A stretch of DNA of 64,000 bases from assembly GCA_965278995.1 (NCBI GenBank), contig OZ257136.1, forward strand, positions 3,100,001 to 3,164,000, read 5' to 3'. The notes under the pieces are model-generated. The model had not been told where the DNA came from. It made no database searches and was given only the letters and a program-made list of their open reading frames with translations. Position 1 is the first letter of the stretch. The number at the start of each line of letters is the position of its first letter. Source of the stretch: JADJYF01 sp965278995 (lineage in GTDB: Bacteria; Pseudomonadota; Gammaproteobacteria; Ga0077536). This document shows positions 1 to 9,172 of this stretch, piece after piece. The translations under genes and the position numbers were made by a program.

Positions 1-25
1 GGTCTACCTCGCTTGGTGCGCCGCG

Positions 26-1423
26 CTAAATCTTCTTCGCCTTCTCGACCGCTTCTTCGATCGAGCCGACCATGTAGAACGCCTGTTCCGGCAGATGATC
101 GTACTCGCCGCTGACGATGGCCTTGAAGCCCGCAATCGTATCCTTCAGCGACACATACTTGCCGGGTGTGCCAGTGAACACTTCCGCAACCGAGAACGGC
201 TGCGACAGGAATCGCTGGATCTTGCGCGCCCGGTAGACCGTGAGTTTGTCCGTCTCGGACAATTCGTCCATACCGAGGATGGCGATGATGTCGCGCAGTT
301 CCTTGTAGCGCTGCAGCGTATTCTGCACGGCGCGCGCAGTGTCGTAGTGATCCTGGCCAACAATCAGCGGGTCGAGCTGACGGCTGGTCGAATCGAGCGG
401 GTCGACGGCCGGATAAATGCCGAGCTCGGCAATCTGGCGCGACAATACGACGGTAGCGTCGAGATGGGCGAAGGTTGTAGCCGGACTCGGGTCGGTCAAG
501 TCGTCGGCCGGCACGTAGACGGCCTGAATCGACGTGATCGAACCGGATTTCGTCGACGTGATGCGCTCCTGCAGCTTGCCCATTTCCTCGGCCAGCGTCG
601 GCTGATAGCCCACCGCCGACGGCATACGGCCGAGCAGCGCGGAAACTTCCACACCGGCCAGGGTGAAACGATAGATGTTGTCGATGAACAGCAGCACGTC
701 GCGACCTTCGTCGCGGAACTTCTCGGCGATGGTCAGACCGGTCAGAGCGACACGCAGACGGTTACCCGGCGGTTCATTCATCTGCCCATAGACCATCGCG
801 ACTTTGGACTTCTCGAAATCCTTGACGTCGACGACGCCGGCTTCCTGCATTTCGTGATAGAAGTCATTGCCTTCGCGGGTTCGTTCGCCGACACCGGTGA
901 ACACCGACAGACCGGAATGCTCGGTCGCAATGTTATTGATGAGTTCCATCATGTTGACGGTCTTGCCGACACCGGCACCGCCGAACAGGCCAACCTTGCC
1001 GCCTTTGGCGAACGGACAGACCAGGTCGATGACCTTGATGCCGGTCTCGAGCAGCTCGGTGGTCGGCGACAGTTCGACGAACTTCGGCGCTTCGCGATGG
1101 ATGACCATGCGCTCGTCCTCGCCTATCGGGCCGAGTTCGTCGATGGGATCGCCGAGCACGTTCATGATGCGGCCAAGCGTTTTCACGCCTACCGGCACCT
1201 TGATGCCCTCGCCGGTGTTGACTGCAACCATGCCGCGGCGCAAACCGTCAGTCGAGCCGAGCGCGATGGTTCTGACCACGCCGTCGCCGAGCTGCTGCTG
1301 CACTTCGAGCGTGATCGCCGTACCGTCGATCTTGAGCGCGTCGTAAATATGCGGCACGCCGGAAGTCGGGAACTTCACGTCCACGACGGCGCCAATAACC
1401 TGTACTACATCTCCAGAACTCAT
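26..1423 (-). CDS. atpD: F1 ATP synthase subunit beta
   Basis: Catalytic beta subunit of the F1 head, where ADP and phosphate become ATP at the cytoplasmic face of the inner membrane. The 465 residues match the family length. The Walker A loop GGAGVGKT lies at about residues 148-155, the GERTREGND catalytic-loop sequence at about 178, and a DELSE-type C-terminal motif (DELSETD here, DELSEED in E. coli) near residue 383. It is the last complete gene of the atp operon in the window. The 25 bases beyond its stop are the spacer before atpC, which lies outside. Identity is certain. Confidence 0.99.
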   Translation of the reverse strand: MSSGDVVQVIGAVVDVKFPTSGVPHIYDALKIDGTAITLEVQQQLGDGVVRTIALGSTDGLRRGMVAVNTGEGIKVPVGVKTLGRIMNVLGDPIDELGPIGEDERMVIHREAPKFVELSPTTELLETGIKVIDLVCPFAKGGKVGLFGGAGVGKTVNMMELINNIATEHSGLSVFTGVGERTREGNDFYHEMQEAGVVDVKDFEKSKVAMVYGQMNEPPGNRLRVALTGLTIAEKFRDEGRDVLLFIDNIYRFTLAGVEVSALLGRMPSAVGYQPTLAEEMGKLQERITSTKSGSITSIQAVYVPADDLTDPSPATTFAHLDATVVLSRQIAELGIYPAVDPLDSTSRQLDPLIVGQDHYDTARAVQNTLQRYKELRDIIAILGMDELSETDKLTVYRARKIQRFLSQPFSVAEVFTGTPGKYVSLKDTIAGFKAIVSGEYDHLPEQAFYMVGSIEEAVEKAKKI

Positions 1424-1482
1424 CGCTAAAGTTCCTCTCTTCGGATTCTTTGATTCTATGTTTCAGTCTGCGCGTCGGTCGA

Positions 1483-2343
1483 TCAGACCGCGGCGGCGCC
1501 GGCGACAATCTCCGACAGCTCCTGCGTAATGGCTGCCTGTCGCGCTTTGTTGTAGATCAGCTGGAGTTCGCCAATCAATTTGCCGGCATTGTCCGAGGCC
1601 GATTTCATCGCGACCATGCGCGCGGCCTGCTCGCAGGCAATATTCTCGACCACGCCCTGGTAGACGAGCGATTCGATGTAACGCGTGAGAAGCTGGTCCA
1701 TCACTTCGCGCGCTTCGGGCTCGTAGATATAGTCCCAGTGGTGTTTCAGATCGGTGCTGTCTTCCTGCACCAAAGGCAACAACTGTTCGAAAGTCGGCTT
1801 CTGCGTCATGCGGTTGACGAACTGGTTGTAGACCAGATGAACCTGATCGACGCGACCTTCGTCGAAGGCATCGAGCATGATCTTGATAGTGCCAATGAGC
1901 TGTTCGAGTTTCGGCGAATCACCGAGCGCGCTGACCTGGCCGACGATCCGACCGCCGATACGCGAGAAGAAGCCGATGCCTTTGTTGCCGATCACGCACA
2001 GTTCGAGCTCTTTGCCTTCCTGTTCCCATTTCTGGAACTGGCGCAGGCCCTGGCGGAACAGATTGCCGTTCAACCCGCCGCACAGTCCTCTATCCGTCGT
2101 CACTACGATGAGCCCGATGCGCTTGACTTCGCGCTGCAGTAGGAATGGATGCTTATACTCGCTGTTCGCGTGCGCGATATGCGCCACGACATTGCGCATC
2201 TTGCTTGCGTACGGCCTCGCCGAGATCATCCGTTCCTGCGCCTTGCGCATCTTGCTCGCCGCAACCATTTCCATGGCTTTGGTGATCTTCTGCGTGTTCT
2301 TGACGCTCGCGATCTTGGTGCGAATTTCTTTGGCTGCCGCCAT
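1483..2343 (-). CDS. atpG: F1 ATP synthase subunit gamma
   Basis: Central rotor stalk of F1, coupling c-ring rotation to conformational change in the beta subunits. The protein has 286 residues, the usual length. It starts MAAAKEIRTKIASVKNTQKI, the conserved N-terminal coiled-coil helix, and ends with the matching C-terminal helix (ARQAAITQELSEIVAGAAAV). It sits between atpA and atpD with short spacers, as in the standard operon. Nothing is unusual. Confidence 0.98.
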   Translation of the reverse strand: MAAAKEIRTKIASVKNTQKITKAMEMVAASKMRKAQERMISARPYASKMRNVVAHIAHANSEYKHPFLLQREVKRIGLIVVTTDRGLCGGLNGNLFRQGLRQFQKWEQEGKELELCVIGNKGIGFFSRIGGRIVGQVSALGDSPKLEQLIGTIKIMLDAFDEGRVDQVHLVYNQFVNRMTQKPTFEQLLPLVQEDSTDLKHHWDYIYEPEAREVMDQLLTRYIESLVYQGVVENIACEQAARMVAMKSASDNAGKLIGELQLIYNKARQAAITQELSEIVAGAAAV

Positions 2344-2372
2344 GCTCGTCGACCTTTACACTTGAACCGCGA

Positions 2373-3914
2373 TTACCAGGTGTGATTCTTCTTGAATTCT
2401 TCGATGGCGGACTTGAGTCCGCTCTCGATGGCGTCGTCGAAATCACCGGTGGCGTTGATTTTATCCATCAGCGCTTTCTGGGCCGAACCCATGTAGCTCA
2501 GAAGAGCTGCTTCGAAGTCGCCGACTTTGCTCAATTCGACATCGTCGATATAGCCCCGGTCGACGGCGAACAGCGAAACCGACATCTGCGCGACCGACAG
2601 CGGGGAATACTGCTTCTGCTTCATCAGCTCCATCACGCGTTGACCGCGTTCGAGCTGCTTGCGGGTCGCCTCGTCGAGGTCCGACGCAAACTGGGAGAAC
2701 GCCGCGAGCTCGCGATACTGGGCGAGTGCGAGGCGCACGCCGCCACCGAGCTTCTTGACGATCTTGGTCTGCGCCGCGCCACCGACACGCGACACCGACA
2801 AACCGGCGTTGATGGCCGGCCGAAAGCCTGAATTGAACAAATTGGTTTCGAGATAGATCTGGCCATCGGTGATCGAGATCACGTTGGTCGGCACGAACGC
2901 GGAAACGTCACCAGCCTGTGTTTCGATGATCGGTAGCGCTGTCAGCGATCCGGTCTTGCCTTTGACTGCGCCGTTGGTCAATTTCTCGACTTCGTCAGCA
3001 TTGATGCGCGAGGCGCGCTCGAGCAGACGGGAGTGCAGGTAGAAGACATCGCCGGGATAGGCTTCGCGGCCCGGTGGGCGGCGGAGCAGCAGTGAAACCT
3101 GACGATATGCCCAGGCCTGCTTGGTGAGATCGTCATAAATGATCAGGGCATCTTCGCCGCGGTCACGGAAATACTCGCCCATCGCGCAGCCAGCGTACGG
3201 CGCAATGTACTGCATTGCCGCGGAATCAGAGGCGGTGGCGGCAACGATGATCGTGTGCTCCATCGCGCCATGCTCTTCGAGCTTGCGGACGACAGCGTTG
3301 ATCGACGACGCTTTCTGCCCGATGGCGACATAGATGCACTTAATGCCGGTGCCTTTCTGGTTGATGATGGCGTCGATCGCGACTGCTGTCTTGCCGGTCT
3401 GGCGGTCGCCGATAATCAGTTCGCGCTGACCGCGGCCGACCGGCACCATCGCGTCAATCGATTTCAGCCCGGTCTGCACTGGCTGGCTGACTGACTGGCG
3501 CTGAATCACGCCCGGCGCAATCTTCTCGATAGGCTGGGTCAGTGTCGTGTCGAGTTCGCCTTTGCCATCTATTGGCTTACCGAGCGAATCGACGATGCGC
3601 CCGAGCAGCGCCTCGCCCACCGGCACTTCGAGAATGCGGCCGGTGCAACGGACGGTGTCGCCTTCCGAAATGTGTTCGTATTGACCGAGAATGACCGAGC
3701 CGACCGAGTCCTGCTCAAGGTTCAGAGCGAGGCCGAACACGTTGCCCGGAAACTCGATCATTTCGCCCTGCATGACATCCGACAAGCCGTGGATTCGGGC
3801 GATGCCGTCAGACAGGCTGACCACGGTACCCTCGGTCCGCGCTTCGGCTTTGAGGTCGAGACCTTCGATCTTCTTCTTGATCAGTTCGCTGATTTCAGTG
3901 GCGCTGATGCTCAT
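2373..3914 (-). CDS. atpA: F1 ATP synthase subunit alpha
   Basis: Regulatory nucleotide-binding alpha subunit of the F1 hexamer. I start it at the ATG at 3914 rather than the in-frame ATG at 3932, because AGAGGA precedes 3914 at good spacing and this gives MSISATEISELIKKK and 513 residues, exactly the E. coli length. The P-loop GDRQTGKT is present at about residue 170. Downstream of atpH and upstream of atpG in the operon. Confidence 0.98.
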   Translation of the reverse strand: MSISATEISELIKKKIEGLDLKAEARTEGTVVSLSDGIARIHGLSDVMQGEMIEFPGNVFGLALNLEQDSVGSVILGQYEHISEGDTVRCTGRILEVPVGEALLGRIVDSLGKPIDGKGELDTTLTQPIEKIAPGVIQRQSVSQPVQTGLKSIDAMVPVGRGQRELIIGDRQTGKTAVAIDAIINQKGTGIKCIYVAIGQKASSINAVVRKLEEHGAMEHTIIVAATASDSAAMQYIAPYAGCAMGEYFRDRGEDALIIYDDLTKQAWAYRQVSLLLRRPPGREAYPGDVFYLHSRLLERASRINADEVEKLTNGAVKGKTGSLTALPIIETQAGDVSAFVPTNVISITDGQIYLETNLFNSGFRPAINAGLSVSRVGGAAQTKIVKKLGGGVRLALAQYRELAAFSQFASDLDEATRKQLERGQRVMELMKQKQYSPLSVAQMSVSLFAVDRGYIDDVELSKVGDFEAALLSYMGSAQKALMDKINATGDFDDAIESGLKSAIEEFKKNHTW

Positions 3915-3966
3915 GGCAATCCTCTGCGGCAAAAACTAATGAGGTTCGATACGGTGTGTTGAACTG

Positions 3967-4500
3967 TCAGCTCAACTGCTGTGCCAACGCCGTCAGGCGG
4001 CCGCGCAGCGATAAATCGATGACCGAGTCACCTACCTTGAGCACGGCACCGCCGATCAGGCTCGGGTCGACCGCTGTTTCAAGCTTGCACTCGCGGCCCA
4101 ACCGCGTGCGCATGGCGACATCGATCGTGCGGCGCTCGGCGTCGTTGAGCGCATACGCCGTGGTGACCTCGACCTTGACCTGGCCTTCGGCCTGCGCCCG
4201 CTGACGCTCGAACAGCAACGCGATTTCGGGCGCGAGTTCCAGCCTTTCGGCATCGATCAGTGCGGCGACGAAATTCTTCGCTGTAGCGCCGAGCCGCGTG
4301 CCGAAGACATCACAGAGCAGTGTCAGCAGCTGCTGGTTGGTGATCCTCGGATGACCGATGAAACCGGCCAGGCCGGGATCGGTAACCGCGGTGGCCAGCG
4401 TCTTCAGCGTCGCCGACCAGGCCTCGAGTTGGCCCTGCTCGACAGCGTGATTGAACGCCGCTGCGGCATAGGGCCGGGCAATAGTGAGTTTCTCCTGCAT
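3967..4500 (-). CDS. atpH: F1 ATP synthase subunit delta
   Basis: Peripheral-stalk delta subunit (OSCP homologue) holding the F1 head to the b-subunit dimer. The 177 residues and the N-terminal sequence TIARPYAAAAFNHAVEQGQL (conserved ARPYA motif) are typical, as is the C-terminal DPSLIGG segment followed by a hydrophobic D-S-V-I-D-x-S end. The gene starts only 7 bp after atpF ends, so translation is probably coupled. Confidence 0.97.
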   Translation of the reverse strand: MQEKLTIARPYAAAAFNHAVEQGQLEAWSATLKTLATAVTDPGLAGFIGHPRITNQQLLTLLCDVFGTRLGATAKNFVAALIDAERLELAPEIALLFERQRAQAEGQVKVEVTTAYALNDAERRTIDVAMRTRLGRECKLETAVDPSLIGGAVLKVGDSVIDLSLRGRLTALAQQLS

Positions 4501-4507
4501 GGCCGCG

Positions 4508-4978
4508 CTACAGGCTCGCTGCCAGCTTGTCGAGCACAGCGCGATGCGCGTTCTCGTCGACTTCGCGCATCAGGATCTGCTCGGCACCGGATAGCGCCAG
4601 ACGCGCGACCTGGCCACGCAGCTCGTCGCGCGCCTGATTGCGGTTCTGCTCGATCTCGGCGGTGGCCGCCAGCTTGATGCGCTCGGCTTCTTCCCGTGCA
4701 ACCGCCTTGGCCGCTTCGACGATATCATCGGCGCGCTTCTGCGCCTGGACGATGAAATCCTGGGCCTTGTCCTTGCCTTCGCGCATGGCCTCGGCAGCCC
4801 GCTGGGCAGCGAGTTCGAGATCGTGACGACCGCGCTCGCCGGCAGCGAGACCATCGGCAATACGCGTTTCGCGATCTTCGAGCGCCTTCAGGATCGGCGG
4901 CCAGACATACTTCACACAGAACCAGACAAATATCGCGAACGATATGGCCTGGCCCAATAATGTCAGGTTCATATTCAT
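4508..4978 (-). CDS. atpF: F0 ATP synthase subunit b
   Basis: Membrane-anchored peripheral stalk. The 156 residues match E. coli. One N-terminal transmembrane helix (about residues 5-24, LTLLGQAISFAIFVWFCVKY) is followed by a long charged, Ala/Glu/Arg-rich helix that dimerises and contacts delta. Start MNMNLTLLGQ; a shorter MNLTLLG start is also possible. Order E-F-H is the normal F0-F1 junction. Confidence 0.97.
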   Translation of the reverse strand: MNMNLTLLGQAISFAIFVWFCVKYVWPPILKALEDRETRIADGLAAGERGRHDLELAAQRAAEAMREGKDKAQDFIVQAQKRADDIVEAAKAVAREEAERIKLAATAEIEQNRNQARDELRGQVARLALSGAEQILMREVDENAHRAVLDKLAASL

Positions 4979-5008
4979 GACGAGTGGCCTACCAATGTCT
5001 GAAGCTGA

Positions 5009-5266
5009 TTAGCCGGCAATCTGCCCGATGAAGGGGTTCGCAAACATGAGCAGCGCAGCGAACGCGATGGCGATAATCGGCACAGCGTCAGTCAGACCCA
5101 GCATGAGGAACATGCGTGCCTGCAGCATCGGGACGAGTTCCGGCTGTCTCGCGGCTCCTTCAAGGAATTTGCTGCCGAGAATACCAATACCCACACCGGC
5201 GCCGAGCGCCCCCAGCCCGACCATGATGCCGGCAGCAAGCGCTGAAAAGGCAACAACAGACTCCAT
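5009..5266 (-). CDS. atpE: F0 ATP synthase subunit c
   Basis: Proteolipid of the rotating c-ring. The 85 residues form two hydrophobic hairpin helices around the polar loop ARQPE (residues 39-43). The ion-carrying carboxylate is Asp60 in GLTDAVPII, the E. coli type, and I see no Na+-binding signature, so a proton ring is expected. AGGAGA lies a few bases upstream of the ATG, a strong ribosome binding site fitting the high c stoichiometry. Confidence 0.98.
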   Translation of the reverse strand: MESVVAFSALAAGIMVGLGALGAGVGIGILGSKFLEGAARQPELVPMLQARMFLMLGLTDAVPIIAIAFAALLMFANPFIGQIAG

Positions 5267-5303
5267 AGCACAATCTCCTCTGATGAGTTATTCGTGAGTC
5301 AAA

Positions 5304-6134
5304 TCAATGTGAATCGTCGTGACTCTCATGTGCCTGACCGAGATAGACGATCGTCAGCATCATGAAAATGTAGGCCTGCAGCGTGATGACCAGAATGTGG
5401 AAGATGGCCCACGGTACGGAGACGGCCCACTGCAGCCAGAACGGGATCAGCGCGGCGATGAGCACGAACACGAGCTCACCGGCAAACATGTTGCCGAACA
5501 GTCGCAGCGAGAGCGACAGCGGCTTGGCAACCAGGGATACGATTTCAAGCGGGATGTTGAACAGGAACATCCACTTGCCGAAAGGATGAAAGGCCAGTTC
5601 GCCGAGGAACCCACCTGGGCCTTTGACCTTGATGCCGTAATAGATCATCAGGGCGAAGATCGACAGCGACATGCCGAAAGTTGCATTGACATCGGTTGTC
5701 GGCACCATTTTCATGTGGCTCAAACCCATCTTCTGGGTGACGAAGGGCACGAAATCGACCGGTACGAGATCCATCAGGTTCATGAGGAAGATCCACATGA
5801 AGATGGTCAATGCCAGCGGCGCGATAATCGCATTGCGACCGTGGAACGCGTCACGCACGCTGCCGGCCACCATTTCGACCGCCATCTCGCACACCAGCTG
5901 CCAGCGCGACGGTTTATCGATAGAGGCAGACACAGCTACTTTGCGGAACAACCAGCAGAACAGGATACCGGTCAGCAACGACCAGAACATGGTGTCGACG
6001 TTGATCGACATGAAACCCATGGCGGTCGCTTCTTTCGGCGTATGCGCGAAACCCATGCTGCCGTCAGCAAGCGTGCCGTAGGTCAGATTCTGGATATGGT
6101 GACCGATGTACTCAGCGGGTGAGTGTGCTGCCAT
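5304..6134 (-). CDS. atpB: F0 ATP synthase subunit a
   Basis: Stator subunit providing the proton half-channels next to the c-ring. The 276 residues carry five to six membrane segments. The essential arginine is in SLSLRLFGNMFAGEL in the penultimate helix. The N terminus (MAAHSPAEYIGHHIQNLTYG) and the conserved PVDFVP segment are typical of proteobacterial AtpB. First core structural gene of the operon, after atpI. Confidence 0.97.
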   Translation of the reverse strand: MAAHSPAEYIGHHIQNLTYGTLADGSMGFAHTPKEATAMGFMSINVDTMFWSLLTGILFCWLFRKVAVSASIDKPSRWQLVCEMAVEMVAGSVRDAFHGRNAIIAPLALTIFMWIFLMNLMDLVPVDFVPFVTQKMGLSHMKMVPTTDVNATFGMSLSIFALMIYYGIKVKGPGGFLGELAFHPFGKWMFLFNIPLEIVSLVAKPLSLSLRLFGNMFAGELVFVLIAALIPFWLQWAVSVPWAIFHILVITLQAYIFMMLTIVYLGQAHESHDDSH

Positions 6135-6216
6135 TGCGATGAGCCCAGTTCTCGTCTAGTTGCCGCGCACTTGCCGCGTGCGCCCATCATTATTCATGCG
6201 CTTGAACACGGCCTGA

Positions 6217-6639
6217 TTACGGTCGCGTCTTCGCCGGCATCTCGCCGAGGTCAGCGCGCCAGAAAATCACCCAGTTCACCACCACCATCGCCAGATAACC
6301 GGCCACGACCACCAGGAAATCGATGTCGAGAAGCCGTATCGCGATCACGAACAACGCGACCGTGAAAGCGACTTTGATGAATTCCCCCGCGTAGAGGTCA
6401 CGCAGCGATGCTTCTGGCGTGTTCTGGACGCGCTTCAGCAGACGTCCGGCCAGATAGCAGTTCGGTACGATGGCCGTCAGCGCGCCGACCAGTATCGAGT
6501 ACGCCGACACGCCGTCCACCAGCACCCCGAGCAACGCTGCGAGAACAACTGCTACAGCGACCTGAGTGGCCGTCAACTGAAGGACGATACGCTGCGCACG
6601 GTCGCGGAGCGCCCCTAGTCCGCCTGTCCGGCTCGCCAT
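6217..6639 (-). CDS. atpI: ATP synthase-associated protein I
   Basis: Small membrane protein encoded ahead of the structural atp genes, thought to help c-ring assembly. I place the start at the ATG at 6639 (MASRTGGLGALRD, 140 residues); the frame stays open to 6708 but the extra residues look non-coding. Four hydrophobic segments are visible, including VAVAVVLAALLGVLVDGVSA and a C-terminal WVIFWRADL. Sequence of this family diverges quickly, so the call rests on position, length and topology. No clear Shine-Dalgarno sequence. Confidence 0.85.
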   Translation of the reverse strand: MASRTGGLGALRDRAQRIVLQLTATQVAVAVVLAALLGVLVDGVSAYSILVGALTAIVPNCYLAGRLLKRVQNTPEASLRDLYAGEFIKVAFTVALFVIAIRLLDIDFLVVVAGYLAMVVVNWVIFWRADLGEMPAKTRP

Positions 6640-6679
6640 TGTGATCAGCACGCAATTATCTGGAAGCGGAAACCGCCGA

Positions 6680-6708
6680 ATATTAGCGATTATGCGGCAC
6701 CGCGGCAA
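6680..6708 (-). promoter_or_regulatory. Candidate sigma-70 promoter of the atp operon
   Basis: Read on the minus strand, a -35 box TTGCCG (6703-6708) and a -10 box TAATAT (6680-6685) are separated by exactly 17 bases, about 40 bases upstream of the chosen atpI start and after the parB stop. Each box matches four of six consensus bases. Placement fits an atp operon promoter, but it is only a sequence match. Confidence 0.4.
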
Positions 6709-6744
6709 GCCATACGTACGTATTTTTCTACGCCTGCGTGCGAC

Positions 6745-7617
6745 TCACTTGATATGGGCCAGGATGCCGTCCAGTTCGTCGAGCGAGGTGTAGCGGATGG
6801 TCAGCGTGCCGCGTCCGGCCGTACTGTGACGAATGGCAACATTCGCGCCAAGCGTTTCCGCCAGGGTCGTCTCGAGTTCGCGGATGTTCGGGTCGGAAGG
6901 TCGAGCTGCTTTGGCCGGGGTCGCCGGCGCGCCATCACGCAAACGGCGCACCAGCGCTTCGGCCTCGCGAACGCTCATGCCGTCAGTGGCAATACGCCGC
7001 GCGCAATCGACCTGAACCTCGCCGCTCAAACCAAGCAGAGCCCGCGCATGACCCATATCGAGGTCGCCGTTTTCGACCATCGCCCGACAGCTCGGCTCGA
7101 GTTCGAGCAGACGCAGCAGATTGCTGACAGCCGCGCGCGAGCGCCCGATGGCTTCCGCCACCTGCTGATGCGTCATCTCGAATTCATGCAGAAGGCGAGC
7201 CAGTGCCAGCGCTTCTTCCATTGGATTCAACTGTTCGCGCTGGATATTCTCGATCAGCGCAATGCTCATGGCTTGCGCATCGGGAACGCGCTTGATAATG
7301 GCCGGAATCGTCGCCAACCCGGCCAGCTGGGTCGCCCGCCAGCGCCGTTCACCAGCAATGAGCTCGTAACGTCCACTGTCACCGAGCGGCCGGATCACTA
7401 TCGGTTGAACAACGCCCTGCGCCCGGATTGAATCAGCGAGTTCCTGCAACGTGTCGTCTTTCATGTCGAGACGCGGCTGAAACTGTCCGCGCTGAATGAG
7501 CGCTACCGGGACCGCTTTCAACTGATCGCCGTTGGTCTCCTCGATGGCCAGCTGTTCGGCACCGAGTCCGAGCAGGGCATCCAGACCGCGCCCCAGGCCA
7601 CGCTTTTTGCTATTCAT
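6745..7617 (-). CDS. parB: Chromosome-partitioning protein ParB
   Basis: CTP-dependent DNA clamp that loads at parS sites and drives origin segregation with ParA. The 290 residues contain the ParB/Spo0J N-terminal domain with GERRWRA (CTP-binding region), the ENIQREQLNPMEEA motif, a helix-turn-helix (HQQVAEAIGRSRAAVSNLLR) and a C-terminal dimerisation segment (TLTIRYTSLDELDGILAHIK). It starts 17 bp after the parA stop on the same strand, a parAB operon. Confidence 0.97.
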   Translation of the reverse strand: MNSKKRGLGRGLDALLGLGAEQLAIEETNGDQLKAVPVALIQRGQFQPRLDMKDDTLQELADSIRAQGVVQPIVIRPLGDSGRYELIAGERRWRATQLAGLATIPAIIKRVPDAQAMSIALIENIQREQLNPMEEALALARLLHEFEMTHQQVAEAIGRSRAAVSNLLRLLELEPSCRAMVENGDLDMGHARALLGLSGEVQVDCARRIATDGMSVREAEALVRRLRDGAPATPAKAARPSDPNIRELETTLAETLGANVAIRHSTAGRGTLTIRYTSLDELDGILAHIK

Positions 7618-7634
7618 CGCTGTCGGCTCCTCCT

Positions 7635-8417
7635 CTAGCAGCCTGTCGGCGTGGCGGATTCACGGCGCAGCATCTCGCCGGCCAATGCGAGGTAAGCCAA
7701 TGCTCCGCTCGATGCCTTGTCGTAGATGAGTGCCGGCAGACCGTGGCTCGGTGCTTCGGCGAGACGCACGTTGCGGGGAATGATCGTGCGATAGACTTTT
7801 TCGCCGAAATGTTCGAGCAGTTGCCTGGACACATCGTTGGCAAGGTTGTTGCGCGGGTCGAACATCGTGCGCAGGAGACCTTCGACTTTCAGTTCGGGAT
7901 TCAGAAAACGGCGGATCTTCTCGATCGTATCGAGTAGAGCCGACAATCCTTCGAGCGCGAAATATTCGCATTGCGTGGGAATGACCACCGCATCGGCGGC
8001 AACCAGCGCATTGACTGTCAACATGTTCAAGGACGGCGGACAATCGATGATCACGTAAGCGTAACGCTCACGTACGCTCTCCAGCGCGTGGCGCAGGCGG
8101 AGCTCGCGACCAAGCTCTTCGAGCAGGCCGACTTCAGCGCCCGTCAGGTCGCCGTTGGCCGGCACCAGGTGATAGCCGGCCCCGGTCGTCGTGAGGATGG
8201 TCTCTTCCAGCGTACGTTCGCCCATCAGGACGTCGTAACTGGACGCTTCCAATGCGCGCTTCTCAATCCCGCTGCCCATCGTCGCATTGCCTTGCGGATC
8301 GAGATCGATGAGCAGCGTCAGCCGTTTGGTCGCCGCCAATGACGCCGCCAGATTGATGCTGGTCGTCGTCTTGCCGACTCCCCCTTTCTGATTGGCTATG
8401 GCAAGGACGCGAGACAT
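7635..8417 (-). CDS. parA: Chromosome-partitioning ATPase ParA
   Basis: Deviant-Walker ATPase of the ParA/Soj family that binds DNA non-specifically and positions ParB-parS complexes. The 260 residues start MSRVLAIANQKGGVGKTTTS, with the KGGVGKTT Walker A (about 10-17); Walker B is VIIDCPPSLNML. It is followed by parB. Its last codons and stop include CAGCCTGTCGG read on the plus strand (7639-7649), the same 11-mer that ends the repeat at 53458-53614; this may be chance. Confidence 0.97.
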   Translation of the reverse strand: MSRVLAIANQKGGVGKTTTSINLAASLAATKRLTLLIDLDPQGNATMGSGIEKRALEASSYDVLMGERTLEETILTTTGAGYHLVPANGDLTGAEVGLLEELGRELRLRHALESVRERYAYVIIDCPPSLNMLTVNALVAADAVVIPTQCEYFALEGLSALLDTIEKIRRFLNPELKVEGLLRTMFDPRNNLANDVSRQLLEHFGEKVYRTIIPRNVRLAEAPSHGLPALIYDKASSGALAYLALAGEMLRRESATPTGC

Positions 8418-8492
8418 CGGCGGCTCGGGGCTATCTTATTTTGTTGCTGGGAGAGCAAGGATGCGTCGACCGGGCGGTCACAGCGGTTTCGA

Positions 8493-9161
8493 TTATGGCA
8501 CAACTCCGCCAGCCTCCCCAGGGTAACCGCCGCCATTGACGGACATATTGCAGGACATCACAACGAGATGTCGTTCGCGGTAACCAGGTACCACCAAGGG
8601 GATGACACGCGCTGCTCCGACCTGTGCCAGCTCATCGGCGTCGACGCCCGCTTTCATGGCATACAGCAGCGTGGTGCTACTGTGCGCGGCGCGGGTCACG
8701 GCCGCGAATTCGGACAACGCACCAAGCGCGCGCGCGACGATGACCGCACAGGGTTGCGCGGGCTCGAATTGCTCGGCCCGCAAGTTGACGACCTCGACTG
8801 AAGCGAGCCCGAGTTCGATCACCGCCTGCGTGAGAAAGCGCGCCCGCTTGGCCCGCGCTTCGAGCAGGACGACGGGGCGCTCCGGATCGCAAATCGCAAT
8901 GACGAGTCCGGGCAACCCGGCGCCGCTGCCAACATCGAGCAGACGACCTGCTTGCAGATGAGGCAGCACCGCGAGGCAGTCGACGACGTGTTCGCGTACG
9001 AAGCTAGCTGGACCACTGGCAGCGGTGAGGTTGGCGATACGCTGCCAGCGGTACACCATCGTTACATAGCGTTCGAGACGTTCGAATTGCGCCGTGGTCA
9101 GCGTCAGCGCGTAGCGTTCAGCAGCTGCCTGCAATACGCTCCTGATCGATTCCGCCGCCAC
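8493..9161 (-). CDS. rsmG: 16S rRNA (guanine-N7) methyltransferase RsmG
   Basis: Methylates N7 of G527 in 16S rRNA using S-adenosylmethionine. The 222 residues include the SAM-binding motif LLDVGSGAGLPGLVIAI and the upstream region HVVDCLAVLP typical of GidB. The C-terminal tail (MSCNMSVNGGGYPGEAGGVV) is a little longer than usual and low in complexity. mnmG lies upstream with an 11 bp gap, so mnmG-rsmG-parA-parB is probably one transcription unit. Confidence 0.96.
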   Translation of the reverse strand: MAAESIRSVLQAAAERYALTLTTAQFERLERYVTMVYRWQRIANLTAASGPASFVREHVVDCLAVLPHLQAGRLLDVGSGAGLPGLVIAICDPERPVVLLEARAKRARFLTQAVIELGLASVEVVNLRAEQFEPAQPCAVIVARALGALSEFAAVTRAAHSSTTLLYAMKAGVDADELAQVGAARVIPLVVPGYRERHLVVMSCNMSVNGGGYPGEAGGVVP

Positions 9162-9172
9162 GGTGGCCGCGC

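Noticed and set aside
95..1429. Long plus-strand open frame opposite atpD (444 codons)
   Set aside because: It is antisense to a certain gene and has Arg/His/Asp-rich composition typical of a GC-rich shadow frame, with no family motif.
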